15,290 nucleotides of DNA from Anaerolineae bacterium (GTDB taxonomy: Bacteria > Chloroflexota > Anaerolineae > JAFGEY01), in NCBI GenBank assembly GCA_016931365.1, contig JAFGEY010000168.1, positions 1 through 15,290 of the forward strand, given 5' to 3'. Of the stretch, positions 1-6,141 are shown one piece after another. Numbering within the stretch: position 1 is the stretch's first letter; each line of letters starts with the position of its first letter. The position numbers were made by a program, and so were the translations under genes. A model generated the notes under the pieces. The model was not told the DNA's origin, did not search any database, and saw only the letters and a list, made by a program, of their open reading frames with translations.

Positions 1-650
1 CGCTTATCGCCGGCGATCCCGTAATGGGCGGCGTCGGCGCACTGGACAGGCCTGTTTCCGGCTGGCGTCGAACGGCACCCGGCATGGCCGGCACAGTTAA
101 AGGCAAGGCGGAAGACTCTGCCGCTTTCTTTTCCTCCTGGACAGCTCTAGCCGACGGCTCCGTCGGCACGGATGAAGGCGTTGTTCCCTCAGACGGCTTG
201 CGCTGCACGACAGGTGCAATTATCCCCGAGGCTCCTGTAACAGGTGACGTCGGCGCACTGGATGGGCCTGTTTCCGGCTGGCGTTGAACGACATCTGGCG
301 CGGCCGGTGCAGCCAAAGACAAGGCGGAAGACTCTGCCGCTTCCTTTTCCTCCAGGACAGCTCCAACCGGCGGCTCCGTCGGCGCACTGGACAGGCCTGT
401 TTCCGGCTGGCGTTGAACAACATCTGGCGCGGCCGGCACAGCTAAAGACAAGGCAGAAGGCACAACCACTTTCTTTTCCTCTTGGACAGCTTCAACCCGC
501 GGCTCCGCCGACACGGACAAAGGCGTTGTTTCCTCAGATGGCTTGCGCTGCACGACAGGCGCGATTATCTCTGGAACTTTTGTCATGGACGGCGTTGGCA
601 CACCGGGCGGGCCTGCTTCCGGCTGGCGTCGAACGGCAACAGGCGTAGCC
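1..650 (-). repeat. In-frame tandem repeats of 216 bp and one 129-bp unit inside the low-complexity gene
   Basis: The sequence ggcctgtttccggctggcgt and close variants recur with the same anchor base at 41, 257, 386 and 602, giving spacings of 216, 129 and 216 bases. All are multiples of three, so the units are 72, 43 and 72 codons. The short unit lacks 87 bases (29 codons), namely the segment holding IIAPVVQRKPSE. Each full unit encodes IIAPVVQRKPSE, then EEKK, then SAL.L..PA.P, then VVQRQPETG.SSAPT. More diverged copies extend to about 870. High identity between copies suggests recent duplication and expected length variation between strains. Confidence 0.85.
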
Positions 651-1846
651 AGTGCGGCCAAAGGCAAATCTTGCGACACGAACTCGTGCGGCGTAGACAC
701 CTGCCGCTCTTCTTGAATAACCCCGATTGGCGGCACAGGCAGTACAGTTGAAGGTGCTATTTCCTCAGACAGATCGGACTGCACGACAGGTACAGTTGTC
801 TCCGGCAGTCTTGTACCGGAGGGCATCGGCATATTGGATGGACTTGGTTCCGGCGGATGTTGATCGGCGAGAGGCAAAGCAGGTGGCACAATCGTTGGTC
901 CTGGCAGCGCAGCGATCTGCCACTCCCCTTGAACAACTCTGGTTGACGGCTCGGGCGACTCATGCGCAAGTATCGCATCCTTAACTGGCTCTCGCTGCGT
1001 TGTGGAAACGGAATCAACCGAAACTCGCTCTACAGATGGTTGACTCGGCAACATGGCCGGCTGCGTTTCAAATTCAATAGACTCCGACTCATCACTGCCT
1101 GTTTCACTCGGTGCCGGTTCCTGCCTCTGCGGCTGCGAGACTGGCACACCAGTCACCGAGGGCAACTCGACGCTCCCTTTGCCGCCAGCAGTCACTTCCT
1201 CAACCCTGGAATACAATCGAGGTCGGGAAGGCAATGTCTGGGATAGAGAGGAATCGCGCACAGACGGCGACTCTTCCCGTTGAACCGATGTCGGCGCCGG
1301 CGGCGGAAATCCGCTTGGAGGTATATCCCTGCCTTTTTCTTGCAGCATTTGTTTGATGGCAGCCAATGAAGGCGATTCGTCCCTGACCGGAGCAGATTGT
1401 CGTCTATGTCGTCCAGGCGCTTCGCCGAGTGCGCCCACCAGCACCAATTCAGTGGATTCATTATCGGTATCCAAAACCATCGGTTGGATATCGTATCGAT
1501 TTACTGTTTCGGGAAAACGGCTCACAATGTGCTCAGTGAACCGATCTACCGTCGCCGGGCCACGCGATCCGACATCGGGTTTCCACACTGTGCTACGTTC
1601 CGAAATTCGCTGTATGCGATTGATCAATGAGTCGGTGTCAGAAGCGCTCAAAGCAGCGCGAGCATAACGGCTCAATAGCCCGATCTGTTCGGCTTCAGGT
1701 CGCACACCATCCAGCAAATGCCGCTGAACCCACGGAGATACAACCTTGACACCCCACCGCGTTCGGGCAGCAACAGCAGCGAGCAGCGAGCGATCTTTTT
1801 GAGTGTTTTCTTGCTCCGGTGGGCGATCCGCCCAGTTCGTAACCAA
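1..1846 (-). CDS. Large proline/valine/glutamate-rich repeat protein of the injection-system operon, C-terminus outside window
   Basis: One frame stays open for about 615 codons, from a TTG at 1846 to the left edge. I chose TTG because GAGGTG lies just upstream, an in-frame TAG follows within 10 codons further upstream, and no ATG or GTG precedes the conserved-looking start (MVTNWADRPPEQ). Residues 1 to about 130 look folded (basic and hydrophobic stretches, e.g. WGVKVVSPWVQRHLLDGV). From about 130 on, the protein is low complexity, rich in P, V, E, S, T, A and Q, with recurrent VVQRxPE/VQEEKK motifs and long tandem repeats near the visible end, so probably disordered. It lies 21 bases after the third tube-like gene and is the last visible gene of the structural operon. 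I do not recognise its family. VQR-type linkers remind me of DUF4157-containing proteins in eCIS loci, but no HExxH motif is visible here. A fibre, tether or cargo role is equally possible. Confidence 0.8.
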   Translation of the reverse strand, partial: MVTNWADRPPEQENTQKDRSLLAAVAARTRWGVKVVSPWVQRHLLDGVRPEAEQIGLLSRYARAALSASDTDSLINRIQRISERSTVWKPDVGSRGPATVDRFTEHIVSRFPETVNRYDIQPMVLDTDNESTELVLVGALGEAPGRHRRQSAPVRDESPSLAAIKQMLQEKGRDIPPSGFPPPAPTSVQREESPSVRDSSLSQTLPSRPRLYSRVEEVTAGGKGSVELPSVTGVPVSQPQRQEPAPSETGSDESESIEFETQPAMLPSQPSVERVSVDSVSTTQREPVKDAILAHESPEPSTRVVQGEWQIAALPGPTIVPPALPLADQHPPEPSPSNMPMPSGTRLPETTVPVVQSDLSEEIAPSTVLPVPPIGVIQEERQVSTPHEFVSQDLPLAALATPVAVRRQPEAGPPGVPTPSMTKVPEIIAPVVQRKPSEETTPLSVSAEPRVEAVQEEKKVVVPSALSLAVPAAPDVVQRQPETGLSSAPTEPPVGAVLEEKEAAESSALSLAAPAAPDVVQRQPETGPSSAPTSPVTGASGIIAPVVQRKPSEGTTPSSVPTEPSARAVQEEKKAAESSALPLTVPAMPGAVRRQPETGLSSAPTPPITGSPAIS

Positions 1847-1867
1847 CTTGCACCTCTATCAAAATGC

Positions 1868-2332
1868 CTAGACATTGGTCCAGGCGGTCATTTCCATCCC
1901 ATGATGAACCAGTTCCAGGCTTTCAATTGCCACACCATTGCCGTCGGTTTTGAGGTCTGGCCCACTCCACTTGACCGGAAAGGCGTTGCTAAGGTTCCAG
2001 CGCTTGACTTTGGACCGATCCAGGTTGTACAACAGGATCGAGACCGCCTTCCGGCTGACCTTGCCGTCGTATAGCCCATCCTGGAACCATTGCCACAACG
2101 TTTCATCGGCAATGCCACGTTTCAGGGCAACACGAGGATACTTGACCCGATCGGGCAATTGGTGCACAAAGTCATTCGTGCCCCCTTCCTCATACGGGAG
2201 AACACTGCGCTCGACCGAAAGCCCGCTACACTCTGTAAACCAAGCGACCTTTTGGCCACCTAATTCGATGCCAAACCGAAAGCCGGCTACAGGATTGATC
2301 GCATCCGAAATCACCGGATTTGCAGGTGACAT
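1868..2332 (-). CDS. Phage tail tube-like protein (gp19/TIGR02241 type), third tube paralogue
   Basis: This 154-residue protein has the inner-tube fold signature of contractile tails: FRFGIELGG near residue 18, WFTECSGL near 31, then the block YEEGGTNDFVHQLPDRV, LKRGI, LWQWFQDGLYDGKV, and a C-terminal FPVKWSGPDLKTDGNGVAIESLELVHHGM. Length is typical for Afp1/Afp5-class tube proteins. The ATG at 2332 has a strong AGGAGGTGG just upstream. It is collinear with, and visibly similar to, the product of 2357-2968, and more distant from the main tube at 3653-4132. In Afp/PVC systems, extra tube paralogues are thought to form the tube base near the spike and baseplate, or to mix into the tube. Which role this one has cannot be told from sequence. 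Confidence 0.9.
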   Translation of the reverse strand: MSPANPVISDAINPVAGFRFGIELGGQKVAWFTECSGLSVERSVLPYEEGGTNDFVHQLPDRVKYPRVALKRGIADETLWQWFQDGLYDGKVSRKAVSILLYNLDRSKVKRWNLSNAFPVKWSGPDLKTDGNGVAIESLELVHHGMEMTAWTNV

Positions 2333-2356
2333 ACCACCTCCTCAAGTCTAGAAGGT

Positions 2357-2968
2357 TCACGACCTGCGCCCAACCGTTCGTTCGCGCTCACGCCCAAGTT
2401 CGTATCGCAACAGATCATAAACTTTCTTTGCTAACGCATCAACATCTATACCAGTCGTTGATCCCGCCTCTGTGTGCTCCGAGGATTCCCCGTTTGCTGC
2501 CCGTTGTACAAGACCAACAGACTCACCCGAGGCCGATCCACTTCCCCCGACGCCCTGGGCAATCTCGATCGACTCAACGGTGACTTGCGAATTGCCACTT
2601 TCAAGCATCGGGCCTGTCCACTTGACCGGATAAGCGTTAGTCAGACTCCATCGACGCACTTGGCTGAAATCGACGCCGTACAGGACAATCGATACATTGT
2701 GACGCGTCACCCGGCCATCATACAGCCCTTGTCGGAACCACTCCCAGAGTGACTGATCAGATATGCCCCGCTTAAGGGTGATATTGGTATGTGTGATCTG
2801 ACCAGGAAGTTGGTGTACATACTCGTTCACACCACCTTCCTCATGCGGAAAAACGGTGCGTTCAATGGTCAGCCCACCGCACTCGGTGAACCATCCCACG
2901 ACAAGGCCTTCCAACTCGACGCCAAACCGAAACTCGGCAGTTGGATCGCTTTGCTCACCCAATACCAC
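2357..2968 (-). CDS. Tube-like protein with a disordered linker and C-terminal helical tail, second tube paralogue
   Basis: The first 140 or so residues are a gp19-type tube domain (FRFGVELEG, WFTECGGL, HEEGGVNEYVHQLPGQI, LKRGISDQSLWEWFRQGLYDGRV, YPVKWTGP) closely matching the next gene. Unlike it, this protein continues with a Gly/Ser linker (GGSGSASGES), a VQRA motif, and a charged amphipathic tail (DVDALAKKVYDLLRYELGRE). I prefer GTG at 2968 (MVLGEQSDPTAEF) because GGAGG sits five bases upstream; a TTG at 2980 would put that Shine-Dalgarno inside the coding region. The C-terminal helix recalls similar tails seen on other eCIS proteins and may dock to a baseplate or chaperone partner. That role is inferred, not shown. 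Confidence 0.87.
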   Translation of the reverse strand: MVLGEQSDPTAEFRFGVELEGLVVGWFTECGGLTIERTVFPHEEGGVNEYVHQLPGQITHTNITLKRGISDQSLWEWFRQGLYDGRVTRHNVSIVLYGVDFSQVRRWSLTNAYPVKWTGPMLESGNSQVTVESIEIAQGVGGSGSASGESVGLVQRAANGESSEHTEAGSTTGIDVDALAKKVYDLLRYELGRERERTVGRRS

Positions 2969-3040
2969 TCGTGCCTCCAACAGAACCAGATATATGACAT
3001 ATCCACCGTCTGGTCATTATGCCAAGCTGCTGCAAGATGC

Positions 3041-3208
3041 TCAACGTTTCACTGCCTCATTTAGCCTGCGATTGATTTTTGCAATCTCTTCGGTCCACTT
3101 TTGCCTTTCACCGTGCTCGAGGCTCAAAATGTCCTCGCGCGGCCAGTGAAAGTGGTAAGCAATGTAGGCTACCTCCTCGTGCAGGCGATCGAGGGGGTAG
3201 CCTAAGAT
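3041..3208 (-). CDS. DUF6760-like segment, -1 frame extension of the tail-assembly-chaperone gene
   Basis: The 52 codons 3199-3044 encode YPLDRLHEEVAYIAYHFHW followed by a charged stretch ending LNEAVKR, then TGA at 3043-3041. From memory this matches the small DUF6760 proteins that sit next to tube genes in eCIS loci. No ATG, GTG or TTG precedes this block: upstream in frame are GGC, TTA, ATC, GGG, GGG, CCT and then TGA (3220-3218). The only late alternatives are a CTG or ATT inside the conserved block. It is therefore best read as a -1 frameshift product joined to residue 121 of the upstream protein through ATC-TTA-GGC, giving a fusion of about 176 residues. Coding is likely; the mode of expression is inferred. 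A missed indel in the six-G run could mimic this. Confidence 0.75.
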   Translation of the reverse strand: MLGYPLDRLHEEVAYIAYHFHWPREDILSLEHGERQKWTEEIAKINRRLNEAVKR

Positions 3209-3214
3209 CCCCCC
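3165..3214 (-). promoter_or_regulatory. Candidate programmed -1 ribosomal frameshift site: slippery heptamer plus stem-loop
   Basis: On the minus strand the zero frame reads CTG GGG GGA TCT TAG. G GGG GGA (3214-3208) fits the X XXY YYZ rule, so both tRNAs can re-pair after slipping one base back. Three bases later comes a stem: TAGGCTACCCCCTC (3204-3191) pairs with GAGGAGGTAGCCTA (3178-3165), 13 of 14 positions, with one C-A mismatch and a 12-base loop. The zero-frame stop is the first stem codon, and the -1 frame enters the DUF6760-like segment. The 3-base spacer is shorter than the usual 5-9 bases, but opening the weak basal U-A/A-U/G-C pairs would bring it to 6. Confidence 0.7.
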
Positions 3215-3570
3215 AGGTCAGCCAGATCAACCTCAATTTCAGTGTTGCACTGAGGACACTTGACCGCGATCCGGCTCGCTCCCTGCTCATTGATCTGGCG
3301 ATAAAAGGCCTGCAGGTAAGCCAGATCGGCCGCAAAAAGATTTTCGATCACGCCTGTCGTAACCTGCGACAAGGTGCCCAATTTGACAATGACCCGTGAT
3401 AGTAAAATGATCACCAGATAAGCCTGATTGGAACGCACACGCAGGTCGCGCAAGGGTGTGATCTCGTCCATTGCAGTGGCCAGACGCATCACGCCATAGC
3501 GATGAAGATTGCCATCTTGATCTATGTAGCCTTTAGGTAAGGTGAATTCAAACTCGGTCTGCAGGCTCAT
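3202..3570 (-). CDS. Tail-assembly-chaperone-like protein of the injection system
   Basis: This 122-residue protein starts at ATG 3570 with GAGGA seven bases upstream (MSLQTEFEFTLPKGYIDQDGNLHRYGVMRLAT). A helical middle follows (residues about 45-100, LVIILLSRVIVKLG), then a single CPQC knuckle near residue 108 and an acidic end. Proteins of this kind sit between tube and baseplate genes in eCIS loci and are commonly annotated as tail assembly proteins. The position, right after sheath and tube, is that of lambda gpG and P2 gpE. Only one CxxC is present, so a complete zinc ribbon would need a second pair from a partner molecule or from the -1 extension, which carries YHFHW. Its last three codons include the slippery sequence, so the ribosome probably makes a short and a long form. 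Confidence 0.8.
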   Translation of the reverse strand: MSLQTEFEFTLPKGYIDQDGNLHRYGVMRLATAMDEITPLRDLRVRSNQAYLVIILLSRVIVKLGTLSQVTTGVIENLFAADLAYLQAFYRQINEQGASRIAVKCPQCNTEIEVDLADLGGS

Positions 3571-3596
3571 TGTTTTTCCTCATCAGACAAGCTGGC

Positions 3597-3632
3597 AGCA
3601 TAGGGCCAAAGTTTGTCCTTTGGCCCTATGCT
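3597..3632 (-). other. Perfect 15-bp hairpin between tube and chaperone genes
   Basis: AGCATAGGGCCAAAG (3597-3611) is the exact reverse complement of 3618-3632, with a 6-base loop. It lies 21 bases after the tube stop codon and before the chaperone Shine-Dalgarno. No T run follows on the minus strand (GCCAGCTTG), so it is not a standard intrinsic terminator. A 3'-end stabiliser or processing site that keeps tube and sheath mRNA more abundant than downstream transcripts is the best guess. Confidence 0.65.
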
Positions 3633-3652
3633 CCGCCGGGAAACAACCCCAT

Positions 3653-4132
3653 CTACACGTCGCGAGACATTCCTTCATGCACGATCACAACCTCTTCGAC
3701 GCCAAACTCATTGCTGTCCGATTTGAGGCTGGGCCCGGTGACTTTGGACGGCCAGGCCTTCTGGAAACTCCATGAAGCAACCGGTGCCGAATAGTCACGG
3801 GCCATCATGTGGATCGAGCACGTGGTGCGCGCATCTGAAATTTTGCCCAGGACCACCATGTCTCGCCACTCCCAGATCGTCAGGTCCGACGTGATACCGC
3901 GCTTGAGGGTGATATCACCCCATTTCAAGCGACCAGGGATCTTGCGTAAAATCTCGTGGCCATTCTCATCCACGACCTTGTGATCGATCACCTCGTTCTC
4001 GGAGCCGATCCCGCTGCACTCGGTAAAATAGCCCACGGTTTTGCCTCCGAGATCGAGCTTAAAGGTAAATCCCAGTAGGGGATCCTCTGTGGTTGGAGAG
4101 TCATTGCCACTCAGATATGGATTTGCAGGCAT
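3653..4132 (-). CDS. Inner tail tube protein of the contractile injection system
   Basis: This 159-residue protein opens with MPANPYLSG and carries the tube-domain marks LLGFTFKLDLGGKTVGYFTECSGI (split over residues 19-42), LRKIPGRLKWGDITLKRGIT (about 61-80), IWEWRDMVV and WPSKVTGPSLKSDSNEFGVE near the end. The length equals that of the major tube subunits of Afp/PVC particles. ATG 4132 is preceded by a strong GAGGAGGT. It lies 57 bases after the sheath stop codon, the usual sheath-tube order, and is followed by a strong hairpin. It is the most likely major tube subunit, because the two other tube-like proteins resemble each other more than this one. Hexameric rings stacked inside the sheath are the known family architecture. 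Confidence 0.93.
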   Translation of the reverse strand: MPANPYLSGNDSPTTEDPLLGFTFKLDLGGKTVGYFTECSGIGSENEVIDHKVVDENGHEILRKIPGRLKWGDITLKRGITSDLTIWEWRDMVVLGKISDARTTCSIHMMARDYSAPVASWSFQKAWPSKVTGPSLKSDSNEFGVEEVVIVHEGMSRDV

Positions 4133-4189
4133 TGTATATTACCTCCTCTTTCAGGTTGCTGATACATTCACTCGGGTATGTGTCCCCAA

Positions 4190-5833
4190 TTATCCACCAC
4201 CAGCCCACTGGCTGATCCGGAAGATGACAAACTCGGCCGGCTTGACTGGGCACATGCCGATTTCAACGATCAGTCGCCCCAGATCGCGCGATTCTGGCGG
4301 GTTCAACTCGGCATCGCACTTGACATAGAACGCCTGGCCCGGACTGCTTCCAAACAACGCGCCGCTGCTCCAAATGGTGGTTAAAAAGGCCGAAACGTCA
4401 CGCTGCACGCGGAACCACAAGAATGGATCGTTGGGTTCAAAAACCACCCACTGTGTACCGTTTTCGATCGACTTTTCGACCATATTGAACAGACGACGGA
4501 CGTTCAGGTAACGCCATGACGGGTTGCTGGAAAGCGTGCGCGCGCCCCAAACACGGATGCCTCGTCCCGGGAAAGAACGAATGCAGTTGACACCGATGGG
4601 GTTGAGGGTATCCTGTTCACCCTTGGTGGTATTGTAGGACAGGCCAATGGCCCCCTGCACAACTTCGTTAGCCGGAGCTTTGTGGACGCCGCGCGAGTTG
4701 TCGTTACGCGCCCAAATGCCGGCCATGTGTCCCGATGGTGGAATGTAAATGGGTCGGTTCTGGATCGGGTCTTGAATCTGAATCCAGGGATAATAAAAAG
4801 TGGCATAGCTCGAGTCGTATCCGGCCGTTTCCATACGCCACTTTTTGACTTCTTGCGGCAGCATATTGGGCGGCGGATCGATGATCGCCACGCGGTCGCC
4901 CAGGCGCTCGCAGTGCGCGATCATGGCCGTTTGCACGGCTTTGACCATATTCAGATCCAAATCCTGTCCAGGTGGGACAGACATCAGGTCGGGAACAACC
5001 AGCATCGTCACATCATCAAGCGCTTCCACACCCTCGATGCCAGAGCGCTTGCTGACATCACCCTGGAACTCGCTGGATGTAGATGGCGACAACAGTTTCT
5101 GATCGAGCGTGAGCGACTGCTGCTGCACGCGCGGCCAGATTTTCTCCAACGGCCCCGCACTTTCGGGAACCACCAGTTCGATCCACTCTGGCAGCTTGTT
5201 GTTCTCATAAAGAACCTGAACTTGCTTGATACCCGCTTGCTCAATTTCTTCCAAAACAACATTGGAGCGCGTCTCCTGTACTTGCCACGCCCCGCCAACA
5301 CCCTGCCGCTCAATAGTTATATTGAATGGAGGATTCTTGCTCGCCGCAGGTGGCGGCGCGGCGCCTTCTTCTTTTTCACCGCCCTTTGCCTTGGCCGGCG
5401 GAGGTGCGGGCGCCTCCGGCACCTCGACATTGACTCGCAAGCGCAGCCCATCAAATCCAGACCGCTTGGCCCGCGCAAGCAGATGTGGCTTGCCATCCGC
5501 GCCTAAAAGGGCAGTTTGGGCCTTGCCAATCGTCTTGACGCTGACCACATAACACCTGGAGCCCCCATTGTTAAAATAGCCGTAAACGGCATGGGGCATA
5601 TAGGCACCCTCGACAAACTGCCCGAAGAGCTGAACATACTGGCTCCAGTTGGTGACAAGCTGGGACTGGTTGAGCAGGTCCTCGGTGATCATTTCGCCAT
5701 CAACCTCGCGTAGCCGCTCGGCTCTTTCAGTAAAGCCGATAAATGCAGGCATCGCTGTGCCGACAGCTTCGATCGGCTTGGGGCCTCGATCTATCTCTTC
5801 GACATAGACCCCCGGCGATAGATATTCAGGCAT
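4190..5833 (-). CDS. Contractile tail sheath protein
   Basis: The 547-residue product starts MPEYLSPGVYVEEIDRGPKPIE, the classical N-terminus of tail sheath proteins. It ends with the conserved C-terminal domain (PIGVNCIRSFPGRGIRVWGA at about 417-436, then YLNVRRLFNMVEKSIENGTQWVVFEPN and FVIFRISQWAGGG). Such subunits polymerise around the tube and contract to drive it through the target envelope. ATG 5833 has GGAGG five bases upstream. Residues about 138-170 are a Pro/Ala/Lys/Glu-rich insertion (APAPPPAKAKGGEKEEGAAP) within the surface-exposed middle domain, explaining a length at the upper end of the family. It is the first gene after an intrinsic terminator, so probably heads its own transcript. 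No other sheath paralogue is visible, whereas Afp has three. Confidence 0.96.
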   Translation of the reverse strand: MPEYLSPGVYVEEIDRGPKPIEAVGTAMPAFIGFTERAERLREVDGEMITEDLLNQSQLVTNWSQYVQLFGQFVEGAYMPHAVYGYFNNGGSRCYVVSVKTIGKAQTALLGADGKPHLLARAKRSGFDGLRLRVNVEVPEAPAPPPAKAKGGEKEEGAAPPPAASKNPPFNITIERQGVGGAWQVQETRSNVVLEEIEQAGIKQVQVLYENNKLPEWIELVVPESAGPLEKIWPRVQQQSLTLDQKLLSPSTSSEFQGDVSKRSGIEGVEALDDVTMLVVPDLMSVPPGQDLDLNMVKAVQTAMIAHCERLGDRVAIIDPPPNMLPQEVKKWRMETAGYDSSYATFYYPWIQIQDPIQNRPIYIPPSGHMAGIWARNDNSRGVHKAPANEVVQGAIGLSYNTTKGEQDTLNPIGVNCIRSFPGRGIRVWGARTLSSNPSWRYLNVRRLFNMVEKSIENGTQWVVFEPNDPFLWFRVQRDVSAFLTTIWSSGALFGSSPGQAFYVKCDAELNPPESRDLGRLIVEIGMCPVKPAEFVIFRISQWAGGG

Positions 5834-6105
5834 TTGAACCTCCTATCCCGAATGAATCGGAATTGAATGCGGATATATTACACCCGCCGGCTTCGCCACT
5901 CGGAAAATTCTTGCCCAGGCAATGAGTTCCATCGCATATGCAAGAACCTCACAGGATAGACCCTTCTTGGATCATGCCAAAGGCAGACGCCAATGGTTTG
6001 AATAAAATTTACCCAGTTCTACTTTAATATGGGCTGCCATCTCGATATTGTTATGGGTTATCCCGACCACCCTCCTTTCCAAACATACGGCGCAAGTTGC
6101 CTCCC
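5834..6105. other. Non-coding spacer before the structural operon
   Basis: These 272 bases lie between the terminator after the DUF4255 gene and the sheath start. No convincing gene is present. On the minus strand a GTG reading frame of 32 codons and an 11-codon ATG frame (MFGKEGGRDNP) occur near 6060-6090, but they lack proper spacing or length. The spacer contains a candidate promoter (5953-5980) and the sheath Shine-Dalgarno, leaving a leader of roughly 110 bases. Confidence 0.6.
5953..5980 (-). promoter_or_regulatory. Candidate sigma70 promoter for sheath operon
   Basis: On the minus strand TTGGCA (5980-5975) and TATCCT (5958-5953) are separated by 16 bases. Both boxes deviate from consensus, so this is only the best match in the spacer; its position after an intrinsic terminator makes a promoter here plausible. 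Confidence 0.35.
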
Positions 6106-6139
6106 AAAAAAATAACCGACAGGCACATATCGCGCCCGG
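6106..6139 (-). terminator. Intrinsic terminator after the ATPase/terminator-protein operon
   Basis: Just after the DUF4255 stop codon, the minus strand reads CCGGGCGCGATATGTGCC then TGTCGG, followed by TTATTTTTTT. The inner stem GGCGC/GTGCC includes one G-T pair and has loop GATAT; an outer CCG/CGG can extend it across a bulge. The seven-T run (6112-6106) is typical of Rho-independent termination. Confidence 0.65.
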
Positions 6140-6141
6140 CA

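Noticed and set aside
244..648. Plus-strand open frame with repeated GLFPAGVE segments
   Set aside because: Mirror of the tandem repeats of the minus-strand gene; repetition comes from that gene.
1..870. Possible CRISPR array because of regular repeats
   Set aside because: Units of 72 or 43 codons are in frame, similar along their whole length and without unique spacers.
4682..5506. 274-codon plus-strand open frame
   Set aside because: Lies entirely inside the sheath gene on the other strand and has no family resemblance; a codon-bias shadow.
6027..6095. Small minus-strand frames (GTG start, 32 codons; ATG start, 11 codons)
   Set aside because: The GTG abuts its Shine-Dalgarno with no spacing, the other is too short, and neither resembles a known small CIS protein.
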